Positions 1-5,903 of a stretch of DNA of 6,751 bases are shown in pieces. The notes below the pieces were generated by a model. It was not told the origin of the DNA and ran no database searches. It saw only the letters and a list, made by a program, of their open reading frames with translations. This DNA is from Deltaproteobacteria bacterium (GTDB lineage Bacteria; Desulfobacterota_B; Binatia; Binatales; Binataceae), in contig JAKAVX010000144.1 in the NCBI GenBank assembly GCA_021827465.1, positions 1 through 6,751 on the forward strand, written 5' to 3'. A program made the position numbers and the translations under genes. Position 1 is the stretch's first letter. Each line of letters starts with the position of its first letter.

Positions 1-734
1 ATCGGCCAGATGCGCTCAGTGCCCGCCTCGTCGATCACGCGGCGCAGGCTCTCGCGCTTCTCCGCGTCCACGCGCGAGAGCTCGCGTTCGATCGCCTCGA
101 GGTCGGGCGGTTCGGGCGTCGCGTCGACGAAGTAGTCGAACTCGCTCACGTGCATGTAAACGTCGCCGTGCGTGCGCGTGATCGTCGAGTCCATCTCCGC
201 GACCGCGCGCCGCGCGCGCCGGACGTACATGCGCTTGTTCCACTGATGCGGTCCGAAGCTGACAAAGCCCTGGCTGTTGGGCACGCTGGTGGTCACGAAG
301 GTGATGTCCACCGGCTTGTCTTCGGCGGGCCGTTCGTCGTGCGCCTTGAAGCTGGTCGAGAGCAGGTTGGGCAGGTAGGCGGCCTGTTTGCGATCGTGCA
401 GCGGGCGTCCGAGGTTCCCGATGAAGATCTCGAACTCGATGCGAAAGAATTTGCTGAGATCGCGGCTGAACCATCCCGGGTCGACCAGCGGCGAGGACAA
501 CCTTACGTCGACGACTCCGTCAAGTTCGCCCGCCCGCGCCGCAAGCGCGTGCTGCATCACTGGCCCGTTGACAAGCGGGAACTGCACCCGCATGCCCGGC
601 TTCACCATCGCTGCAGCCTCTTCGGCAGAGACCCGGCGCGACTCGAAATAGTCTTTCCAGTCCAAATCCCGTCCCCGAGCAGGGCTTTTTTCGGCACGCG
701 TCGTGCCCCAACGCGCGCCAAAACAACCCGCCAT
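1..734 (-). CDS. Acetyl-CoA hydrolase / 4-hydroxybutyrate CoA-transferase family protein, N-terminal part (3' end outside window)
   Basis: About 244 codons are visible, running off the left edge. The family moves CoA between acyl-CoAs and carboxylates (acetate, 4-hydroxybutyrate) or hydrolyses acyl-CoA in the cytoplasm. Family signatures in order are WKDYFESRRVSAEEAAAMVK near residues 26-45, DITFVTTSVPNSQGFVSFG near 140-158, and TRTHGDVYMHVSEFDYFV near 184-201, which matches the RTHGD...IHVSEIDYFVE block of the N-terminal domain. The catalytic glutamate belongs to the C-terminal domain and is not visible, so hydrolase and transferase cannot be told apart. The ATG at 734 is chosen because AAGGTAGG (747-754) lies 12 bases upstream. 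That spacing is a little long and adds some 24 residues before the family's usual start, so a TTG at 665 is an alternative. The gene is divergent from the DUF72 gene. Confidence 0.88.
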   Translation of the reverse strand, partial: MAGCFGARWGTTRAEKSPARGRDLDWKDYFESRRVSAEEAAAMVKPGMRVQFPLVNGPVMQHALAARAGELDGVVDVRLSSPLVDPGWFSRDLSKFFRIEFEIFIGNLGRPLHDRKQAAYLPNLLSTSFKAHDERPAEDKPVDITFVTTSVPNSQGFVSFGPHQWNKRMYVRRARRAVAEMDSTITRTHGDVYMHVSEFDYFVDATPEPPDLEAIERELSRVDAEKRESLRRVIDEAGTERIWP

Positions 735-824
735 TAGCAAGAACTGCCTACCTTGTCCAGAATTGAGCGATCCTCTACGTTTCACCGAAGCGTCTTCTTT
801 CCACAGAGGTTATGCCCACAAACG

Positions 825-1517
825 ATGCGCCCGGCGGTGATCAGAATCGGAACCTCGGGTTTCAGCTACAAGGAGTGGCGCGGCGGCTTCTATCCGCCGA
901 AGCTCGCGGGCCCGAAGATGCTCGCCTACTACGCCGAGCGCCTGTCGACGGTCGAGATCAATTACACGTTTCGCGCGATGCCGCGGGCGGCGATGACGCC
1001 GGAGCATTTTCGCTTCGCGCTCAAGGCTCCGCAGCGTATCACCCATCTCGCGCGCCTCAGAGGCGTCGAGGATGCGCTCGCGCGCTTCGGCTCCGTCTCG
1101 CAGGCGCTCGGCGAACGGCTCGGCCCGGCGCTGTTCCAGTTGCCGCCCGATTTCAAACGCGACGTACCACTGCTCGCCGATTTTCTCGGGATACTCGGCG
1201 GGAGAATGCGCGCGGCGTTCGAGTTTCGCGACCGTTCGTGGTTCGATGACGCCGTGTTCGAGGCGTTGCGCACGGCGGGCGCCGCGCTGTGTATCGCGGA
1301 GAGCGAGCGGCTTTCGAGCCCGCCCGAGCAAACCGCTCCGTACGCATACTTCCGCCTGCGGCGCGAGGGTTACGACGAGCGCGCTCTCGGCGCCTGGGCG
1401 GAGCGGCTTTCGCGGATGGCCGCGCGATGCGAGGAGATGTACGTTTACTTCAAGCACGAGGAGCGCGCTCCGGCGCTCGCGCTCAAGCTTCGCGGGATGC
1501 TTCCCGGAGCGATTTAG
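825..1517 (+). CDS. DUF72 (YecE-like) family protein
   Basis: A 230-residue protein of the DUF72/YecE family, a TIM-barrel-like cytoplasmic family whose reaction is not established. Recognisable blocks are IRIGTSGFSYKEW (residues 6-18) with GGFYPP following, the VEINYTF strand (43-49), FRFALKAPQRITH (62-74), the LGPALFQLPP block (99-108), FEFRDRSWF (132-140), the short YAYFRLR strand (173-179) and MYVYFKHEE near the C-terminus (205-213). The frame is open from 753, but the ATG at 825 puts the conserved IRIGTSG strand immediately after the start, as is normal for the family. The nearest Shine-Dalgarno-like run, AGAGG (805-809), is 15 bases upstream, so initiation may be weak. In the usual C-terminal motif the residues after VYF are Asn-rich; here they are KHEE. 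It probably heads a two-gene operon with the gene at 1528. Confidence 0.9.
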   Translation: MRPAVIRIGTSGFSYKEWRGGFYPPKLAGPKMLAYYAERLSTVEINYTFRAMPRAAMTPEHFRFALKAPQRITHLARLRGVEDALARFGSVSQALGERLGPALFQLPPDFKRDVPLLADFLGILGGRMRAAFEFRDRSWFDDAVFEALRTAGAALCIAESERLSSPPEQTAPYAYFRLRREGYDERALGAWAERLSRMAARCEEMYVYFKHEERAPALALKLRGMLPGAI

Positions 1518-1521
1518 GTGG
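1516..1521 (+). promoter_or_regulatory. Ribosome binding site that decides the TTG start at 1528
   Basis: AGGTGG differs from the consensus AGGAGG at one base and sits 6 bases before TTG 1528. Its first two bases are part of the TAG stop of the upstream DUF72 gene, an arrangement typical of translationally coupled genes. This is the main support for TTG over the much later ATG. Confidence 0.5.
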
Positions 1522-1527
1522 CTGGGG

Positions 1528-2118
1528 TTGATAAGGGAAGGTCGGTACCGGTACGAAATTCTGCGCGGCGGCGAAACCGTTGCGGTCGAGGAAGCGGAAT
1601 TGCGCGCGGGAGAGCTGCAATGCGTCCGGCGCTCAGCCGACGGGATGAGTCGCTACGAAGCACATGCGTCGTTCGACGCTGACGGCCGTATTGTCCGGCT
1701 CGTGGCGCGCTACAGCCGGGGGCCGTTTTCGCGCAGCGCGACCTACGAGGCGGGAGACGATTTTCTGCGCGGAAGCGTAAGCGCGATGGGCGCGCGCACG
1801 GTCGAGACCGCCAAACTCGGCCGCTTTCGCGAGATTGACGCGGGGATGGTCGTGTTCAAGGCGCTTATCGTCTCGCACGCGCGCGAGCGCGGGCAGTTGC
1901 GATGGACCGGGCGGGTCGTCCTTATCGACCCGAACACGTTGATCCCCGCTTCAATCAAGCAGACCTGCCGGCAGAAGGACGAATCGGGACTGTTATGGAT
2001 CTACGAGCCGCGGATGGGCGATTCGGAGGAAATCCGCTTCGACGAAACCGGCCGGCTCGTGAGCCTCACCGACAACCGCGGAACGGTCGCGCGGCTTGCC
2101 GCCGGCCCGCAGGAATAG
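1528..2118 (+). CDS. Conserved-looking hypothetical protein, probable TTG start
   Basis: The frame encodes a 196-residue protein that I do not recognise. There is no signal peptide, membrane segment or obvious catalytic motif. Short alternating strands (YRYEILRGGETV, YEAHASFDADGRIVRLVARY, LRWTGRVVLIDP, EEIRFDETGRLVSL) suggest an all-beta, possibly barrel-shaped protein. Its coding character looks real: acidic and basic residues are balanced, strand patterns are regular, and the opposite and shifted frames are Arg/Ala-rich noise. No ATG or GTG suits the upstream end, and the first in-frame ATG (1645) would remove well-formed sequence. TTG at 1528 is preceded by AGGTGG (1516-1521) at a spacing of 6. 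The gene begins 10 bases after the DUF72 stop, with its ribosome site overlapping that stop codon, so translational coupling is likely. It converges on the bactofilin gene, leaving a 12-base gap. Confidence 0.72.
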   Translation: MIREGRYRYEILRGGETVAVEEAELRAGELQCVRRSADGMSRYEAHASFDADGRIVRLVARYSRGPFSRSATYEAGDDFLRGSVSAMGARTVETAKLGRFREIDAGMVVFKALIVSHARERGQLRWTGRVVLIDPNTLIPASIKQTCRQKDESGLLWIYEPRMGDSEEIRFDETGRLVSLTDNRGTVARLAAGPQE

Positions 2119-2130
2119 CGCGCGAGGGCG

Positions 2131-2478
2131 TCAGGCGGCGGCCCGTTCCCGCGGCATCTTGCAATCGCCGTCGAACTTGGCGCCGTCGGCCAGCGCAAGG
2201 CTCGGCGTGCTGATCGAGCATCGCACATGCGCCGTAGGCAAAAGCTCGATACGCTCGCGCGCAACGATTTCGCCGCTCACGTTGCCCGCTATCGAGACCC
2301 GCTTGGCCGAAATCCGCGCGGTTACGACAGCGCCGTTTTCGATCACGATTTCGTCACCGGTGATTTCACCGTCGACTTCGCCTTCTATCCTGGCCGGGGC
2401 CTTGAAGAAGAGCTTGCCGGAAACCTTCGTTCCCTTGCCGATACAGGATTCGAAACCGGACTCGCTGGTGCTGCTCAT
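2131..2478 (-). CDS. Bactofilin / polymer-forming cytoskeletal protein
   Basis: A 115-residue protein of the bactofilin family. Bactofilins polymerise without nucleotide into filaments on the inner face of the membrane and help organise cell shape, stalks or chromosome-associated machinery. The core (about residues 15-105) is a run of short glycine-punctuated strands expected of the family's right-handed beta-helix: GTKVSGKLFF, ARIEGEVDGEI, GDEIVIENGAVV, ARISAKRVSIAGNVSGEIVA, and a final TPSLALADGAKFDG. The tails are short: a Ser-rich N-terminus (MSSTSESGF) and a basic/alanine C-terminus, making it a minimal version. GAGGGAG (2487-2493) lies 8 bases before the ATG, a strong ribosome site. It is convergent with the preceding gene and divergent from the AlkP-superfamily gene, so it is probably transcribed alone. 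No peptidase or cell-wall partner of the kind sometimes found beside bactofilins is visible here. Confidence 0.92.
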   Translation of the reverse strand: MSSTSESGFESCIGKGTKVSGKLFFKAPARIEGEVDGEITGDEIVIENGAVVTARISAKRVSIAGNVSGEIVARERIELLPTAHVRCSISTPSLALADGAKFDGDCKMPRERAAA

Positions 2479-2632
2479 AAATCGCGCTCCCTCAAAGTTT
2501 TTTACATAGTCGCGCGTGCGATTCCACCGTGGCCGCTATTCAGGCCGCCGGAGCCGTTCCCCGCCGCCGCGCAACGCGTCTTTGCGCCCCGCGGATGGCA
2601 CGGTAAAGATATTCTCGAAGGGACACAAGAAC

Positions 2633-4540
2633 ATGCTGCGCGAGTATGGACCGGAACGTCTCGGTGGGCAGGGTCTCGACCGCAACCAATACCAATCGGG
2701 CGAGCGCGCGATCCTGGTTCTGCTCGGCGACGAGCCCGCGCGCGAGCAGGTCGATATCGTCGCGACCTGGCGCGAGGGCGCCTACGAGGCGTGGTCGCGG
2801 CGCGGGATGGTCCGCTTCAAGCGCTACGCCGACGACTCCGACGGCCTGCACTTCGAAGTAATCGAGCAAATCGGCGAGAATCCGCTCGAACGCCAGGACC
2901 CGTTCGCCGTTGCGACCATCGAAGAGGAACTGCGCGCCGCCGCGGCCAGCGGCAACCCGTCCGACGATCCCAATCTCGCCTTCTTCGAGCCGCACGCGCT
3001 GAGCTATCCTTTCGCCTACGAGCGTATCGCGCAGGTCTTCGACAGCCCGCGCGGTCCCGACCTCATTGTCAGCCCGAAGTCCTACGCCTACGGCTCGCAG
3101 CGCGGCCAGCACGGAGCGCTCGACGTCGTGCAGTCTCGCGCGCCGCTCATCTTCTCGGGTCCGGGGCTTCGGCCGGGAAGTTACGGGCTTGCCGCGCGCC
3201 ACGTCGATATCGCGCCGACGATCGCGCGCCTGATGGGATTCGCGGCCGTGCGCGGTACCGGCGCGGACGGCTCTGAGCGCGAGGTCTATCTGAAGCGCCA
3301 GGACGGCCGCGCACTTTCAGAGATCTTTGCCGACGGCGGAGCGCCGCGGCCCGAGCGCGCTTACATGATCCTGATGGACGGGCTCGCGCATTCAGAGCTC
3401 GTCTATTGGCTCGCGCGCGATCCCCGCGCGATTCCGAACCTCGCGCGTCTTGCGGCCTCGGGTGCGTTTCTCTCGCACGGCTCGACGGTCAACTTCCCGA
3501 GCATCACCTGGCCGAGCCATTCGACGATCCTGACCGGTGCATGGTCGGGCCATCACGATGTCGTCAACCCGACCTTTCATCTCCGCGAGCATCGCCGCAC
3601 CGTCCCGGTCCAGGGAATCGTCTTCGAGACCGAACAATGGCTCGGCGATCGCGTTGAAACCCTCTACGAAGTCTTCAAGCGCAATTTCGGGCCGCACGCG
3701 ATAACCGCCTCGATTCATGAGCCACAGGGACGCGGCGCCGACCATGCGGTGTTCGAGCGGCGATTCGTCGGCGACAAGGCTCGCCTCAAGGAAATCACTT
3801 CATTGCTCGCCGCCGACGTAAGCCCGCGATGGACCGCCGAGAAGGACCCCGCGATGCATCGTGAGGAGATGATCGACGTGCGCGGGATGGCGCAGCTTAT
3901 CAACCTGATAGAGCATTGCGGCGACCGGCCGCCCGTCTTCGTCGCGCACGAGTTCGTCGTGACCGACGCGGCGGGCCATGAGTTCGGACCCCATCACGAG
4001 GGCCTTCGCGAGGCGCTGTTCAGGACTGATCGCAGGATCGGGCAGGTGATGGAATTGCTGCGCGGACGCGGGCTTCTGGATTCGACATTGTTCGTCGTCA
4101 CGTCGGACCATGGGATGGCGGCGCAGCGTGTCGAGCTTGCCGCGAATCCGACCGCCGAGCCTTTGCAAAGGGGAGTGCGCGGCGTTTACCCGGAGCCGAT
4201 GATCTATCTGAGCGATCTTGCGGTCGAATGCGTCAGGGCGCGCGATGGAAGAACGATTCGCGTAACTGTCTGCGACAACGACGCCGCGCCGGATGGAAAC
4301 CGGCCGCCGGTCGAGGGGGCGCGAGTTGCGATACTTGGCCGCTCGGGCGAGGCGATCGGACGCGCGAGCACGTCAGGCTCGGGCACGGTTGCCTTCGCGA
4401 CGTCGGCGCATCTTCGCGACCATGAAATCCGGGTCGAGGTCGAGCACGACGAGTTCAACCCGCGCACGATGCTTGCCGACGGCACGCCGATTCTGCCCGA
4501 TCTGCGGCGCATCCTCTACGGCGACCTCGCGCGCGGCTAG
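2633..4540 (+). CDS. AlkP-superfamily phosphodiesterase/phosphatase-like protein with circularly permuted motif order
   Basis: A 635-residue cytoplasmic-looking protein (no signal peptide) of the alkaline phosphatase / nucleotide pyrophosphatase superfamily, two-metal enzymes that hydrolyse phosphate mono- or diesters; the substrate is unknown. All expected active-site residues appear, but in unusual order. Residues 22-232 look like the C-terminal half of a normal member: GQHG with His160, the PLIFSGPG strand (171-178), VDIAPTIARLMG (191-202) and DGRALSEIF (224-232). Residues 243-525 look like the N-terminal half: LMDG with Asp249, FPSITWPSHSTILTG with presumed nucleophile Thr292, TDAAGHEFGP with Asp445 and His449, and VTSDHGM with Asp492 and His493. 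No second HG motif follows. Residues about 538-610 form an added beta-rich domain. ATG 2633 is chosen for AAGGGA (2618-2623) 9 bases upstream; the frame is open to a GTG at 2516, but that extension is Arg/Pro-rich noise. The stop overlaps the convergent DUF488 stop in CTAG. Confidence 0.88.
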   Translation: MLREYGPERLGGQGLDRNQYQSGERAILVLLGDEPAREQVDIVATWREGAYEAWSRRGMVRFKRYADDSDGLHFEVIEQIGENPLERQDPFAVATIEEELRAAAASGNPSDDPNLAFFEPHALSYPFAYERIAQVFDSPRGPDLIVSPKSYAYGSQRGQHGALDVVQSRAPLIFSGPGLRPGSYGLAARHVDIAPTIARLMGFAAVRGTGADGSEREVYLKRQDGRALSEIFADGGAPRPERAYMILMDGLAHSELVYWLARDPRAIPNLARLAASGAFLSHGSTVNFPSITWPSHSTILTGAWSGHHDVVNPTFHLREHRRTVPVQGIVFETEQWLGDRVETLYEVFKRNFGPHAITASIHEPQGRGADHAVFERRFVGDKARLKEITSLLAADVSPRWTAEKDPAMHREEMIDVRGMAQLINLIEHCGDRPPVFVAHEFVVTDAAGHEFGPHHEGLREALFRTDRRIGQVMELLRGRGLLDSTLFVVTSDHGMAAQRVELAANPTAEPLQRGVRGVYPEPMIYLSDLAVECVRARDGRTIRVTVCDNDAAPDGNRPPVEGARVAILGRSGEAIGRASTSGSGTVAFATSAHLRDHEIRVEVEHDEFNPRTMLADGTPILPDLRRILYGDLARG

Positions 4541-4887
4541 AGAGACTCTATCGCCTGCTTCAGCACGACGGCCTGGTTGTGCTCTTCGTCCTTTGCGCCG
4601 TAAATCAGCGTCACGGTTCCCTCGCGCGCTGTCTCGGCGATTTCACGCAGCATCGAAACCGCCTCGGGCCGTTTGAGTTCTTTCAGATAGCGCTTTCGGA
4701 ACTCGTCCCATTTTTCCGGATCGTGCCCGAACCATCTGCGAAGCGTGTTGCTCGGCCCGAGATCCTTCATCCAGAAGGAGATTTCGAGCGATTCCTTCCC
4801 GACGCCGCGCGGCCATAGCCGATCGACGAGAATCCGGACGCCGTCGCTCTTCGCGGGCGCCTCATACGCGCGCTTGATACATATCAT
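4537..4887 (-). CDS. DUF488 family protein (YeaO-like)
   Basis: A complete 116-residue protein of the DUF488 family, small cytoplasmic proteins of unassigned function. The family blocks are all present: IKRAYE (residues 4-9), DGVRILVDRLWPRGVGKE (15-32), WMKDLGPS (39-46), LRRWFGHDPEKWDEF (49-63), and the C-terminal VTLIYGAKDEEHN (92-104) before a last helix. The length is normal for the family and there is no sign of decay. The ATG at 4887 gives the expected N-terminus; the ribosome site is weak, with GAGG at 4900-4903 lying 12 bases upstream next to a hairpin. It shares the palindromic CTAG with the stop of the convergent AlkP-superfamily gene, so neither gene has room for its own terminator there. 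It lies 51 bases downstream of the cytochrome c gene on the same strand and may be co-transcribed with it. Confidence 0.92.
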   Translation of the reverse strand: MICIKRAYEAPAKSDGVRILVDRLWPRGVGKESLEISFWMKDLGPSNTLRRWFGHDPEKWDEFRKRYLKELKRPEAVSMLREIAETAREGTVTLIYGAKDEEHNQAVVLKQAIESL

Positions 4888-4907
4888 TTGCCGCCGCTGC
4901 CTCGGCT

Positions 4908-4927
4908 GCCGGGAAAAGTCTCCCGGC
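4908..4927 (-). terminator. Perfect 7-bp hairpin between the cytochrome c and DUF488 genes
   Basis: Arms GCCGGGA (4908-4914) and TCCCGGC (4921-4927) are exact inverted repeats around a 6-base loop. On the minus-strand transcript the hairpin begins 11 bases after the cytochrome c stop and ends 20 bases before the DUF488 start. No U-run follows, so it is not a standard intrinsic terminator. It may act as a weak attenuator or a 3'-end stabilising or processing element. The structure is seen directly; its function is inferred. Confidence 0.4.
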
Positions 4928-4938
4928 GATCGTTCAGG

Positions 4939-5394
4939 TCACTTCTTGAGCGATATGAGATAGTCCGCGACCGCGTTCGCATCCTCCGAATCGAGCCGAA
5001 ACGGGGGCATCGGATGGCGGGCCGGAACGCCGCTCGGCGCTTCGCCGGTCTCCATGAATTGGACAAATTGCGTCCTGCTCCAACCGTTGGGCAATCCCGC
5101 GATCGACGGCGCGAATTTCGCGGCTTTCTTCGAGACCACGAATGGCAGCGAACCTCCCTGAAGCCATCGTTTGAGATCCGGCTTGCCGTGGATTCTCGGT
5201 GTATGGCATTCGCCGCATACCATGACCCGCTTCACGAGATAGCGGCCGCGAGCGACTTCGCTTTTGGCGCTCACATTGGAGGGTGCCGATAGCACGAGCG
5301 TCGCTGCCGCCGCCAGCAGTATCCGGCCGCGGCATTTCACTCCCGTTCCCTCGCACGCGAAGAATTTTTGCGGCTGAGACCCTGTTCGCGCCAT
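4939..5394 (-). CDS. Secreted monohaem cytochrome c
   Basis: A small c-type cytochrome, 151 residues from ATG 5394 or 133 from GTG 5340. It would be exported by Sec, receive haem covalently in the periplasm and carry electrons there; its partner is not visible. The haem motif is CGECH (60-64), with His64 as proximal ligand. The likely distal ligand is Met129 in HPMPPF. The surrounding RGRYLVKRV...CHTPR..GKPDL pattern and the closing DANAVADYLISLKK helix fit the single-domain cytochromes c related to dehydrogenase cytochrome subunits. A signal peptide is clear: basic KCRGR, hydrophobic ILLAAAATLVLSA, and a cleavage-type VSA about residues 41-43. Both starts have good ribosome sites. GTG 5340 gives a signal peptide of normal length (about 25 residues), while ATG 5394 adds 18 residues. 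The gene lies fully inside an open out-of-frame extension of the upstream methyltransferase remnant. Confidence 0.88.
   Translation of the reverse strand: MARTGSQPQKFFACEGTGVKCRGRILLAAAATLVLSAPSNVSAKSEVARGRYLVKRVMVCGECHTPRIHGKPDLKRWLQGGSLPFVVSKKAAKFAPSIAGLPNGWSRTQFVQFMETGEAPSGVPARHPMPPFRLDSEDANAVADYLISLKK
5341..5352 (-). promoter_or_regulatory. Ribosome binding site favouring the alternative GTG start of the cytochrome c
   Basis: Reading the minus strand, GAGGGA (5347-5352) precedes GTG 5340 by 6 bases, followed by the basic and hydrophobic segments of a standard signal peptide. It competes with the upstream site at 5400-5406. The signal-peptide geometry favours this start; the ATG codon favours the other. 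Confidence 0.4.
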
Positions 5395-5399
5395 TTCGT

Positions 5400-5406
5400 C
5401 TCCCTT
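5400..5406 (-). promoter_or_regulatory. Ribosome binding site for the ATG start of the cytochrome c at 5394
   Basis: On the minus strand AAGGGAG stands 5 bases before ATG 5394. It lies just past the natural C-terminus (VVGIK) of the methyltransferase remnant, so it probably served as the intergenic ribosome site when that upstream gene was intact. Confidence 0.45.
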
Positions 5407-5407
5407 G

Positions 5408-5815
5408 TTTTATTCCGACCACCATCCATTGCGGTCCGCTCAGATGCGCGACTCGGGTTTCACGAAAGCCCGTCTCACGCACCCATCCGCTGCAATCCGG
5501 GCCGGTGAAGTCGAACCCTCCGTGCGTCTCGATAAGCATGTTCAGGCTCGTCAGCAGCCCGTCAAGATTCATGCGGCGCTCATCGTCGTTCAAATGCTCA
5601 TAAACGATCAACGCGCCGTCCTTCGGCAGGGCGTGGTTGGCTTTCCCGAGCAACATGTATTTCTCGTCGAGGTTCCAGCCGTGCAGGATATGCCCCATTA
5701 TGAGCACATGCGCGCCCGGCATCGGATCCTTCATGAAATCGCCGGGGTAGAATCGCAGCCGCTTTTGAAGACCGAATGACGCCACGTATTCGTCGAAGAC
5801 CGGGCCGAATGTGCT
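5408..5815 (-). pseudogene. C-terminal remnant of an O-methyltransferase (SAM-binding half lost)
   Basis: About 136 codons match the C-terminal part of the O-methyltransferase family (plant-type/hydroxyneurosporene-type fold). In order: GPVFDEYVASFGL, LRFYPGDFMKDPMPGAHVL, IMGHILHGWNLDEKYMLL, GALIVYEHLNDDERR, LLTSLNMLIETHGGFDFTG and a closing MVVGIK, the usual family end. The dimerisation domain and glycine-rich SAM motif, some 200 residues in a full-length enzyme, are absent. The frame begins right after a TGA at 5816-5818, where it meets a fragment of an unrelated oxidase. The expected stop after VVGIK is missing, so the frame runs on to 4934 through the cytochrome gene. There is no start codon with a ribosome site; the first candidate is GTG 5785. 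Without the SAM site it cannot work as a methyltransferase. Decay after a deletion is the simplest reading; an assembly join is the alternative. Confidence 0.78.
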
Positions 5816-5903
5816 TCATGAAGTTGGCCGGATCGTACTTCTTCTTGATCGCGACCAACCTATCGTGATTCAGCCCGTAGGCGTCGCGCACTTTCCGCAA
5901 ACG
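5816..5903 (-). pseudogene. C-terminal fragment of a berberine-bridge-type FAD oxidoreductase
   Basis: About 29 codons immediately after the TAG of the neighbouring methyltransferase read RLRKVRDAYGLNHDRLVAIK followed by KKYDPANFM. This matches the BBE (berberine and berberine-like) C-terminal signature of FAD-linked oxidases, typically YG.NYDRLVALK.KYDPTN.F. The family's N-terminal FAD-binding domain and substrate domain are missing, as is any start codon or ribosome site. After NFM the match stops, and within a few codons sequence homologous to an O-methyltransferase takes over in another frame. It is in the same frame as the upstream methyltransferase, separated only by TAG, which looks like coincidence because that protein already has a normal end. 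It is too short to fold or function. The identification rests on one short but characteristic motif. Confidence 0.65.

Noticed and set aside
199..225. An alternating CG-rich run that could be read as a structured or Z-DNA-like element
   Set aside because: It encodes the Arg/Ala-rich RRARRA segment of the CoA-transferase in frame, and base composition explains it.
16..474. A 152-codon minus-strand frame inside the CoA-transferase region
   Set aside because: It is out of frame with the clear CoA-transferase reading and consists mostly of Arg/Ala.
753..781. A possible sigma-70-type promoter for the DUF72 gene (TTGTCC, 17 bases, TACGTT)
   Set aside because: Only 4 of 6 and 3 of 6 consensus bases match. 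In a 90-base divergent gap this is too weak to call, although a promoter for each direction must lie nearby.
810..1457. A 215-codon minus-strand open frame opposite the DUF72 gene
   Set aside because: It is rich in Arg, Ala and Glu with no family motif, and it lies antisense to a gene with clear DUF72 signatures. It is a GC-content shadow.
2479..2632. The 154-base divergent gap between bactofilin and AlkP-like genes as a regulatory region
   Set aside because: Apart from the two ribosome sites I find no convincing promoter hexamer pair, operator palindrome or riboswitch-like structure.
2227..3276. A 349-codon plus-strand frame crossing the bactofilin and the start of the AlkP-like gene
   Set aside because: Its product is dominated by Arg/Ala runs and it conflicts with two recognisable genes. 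It is a shadow frame.
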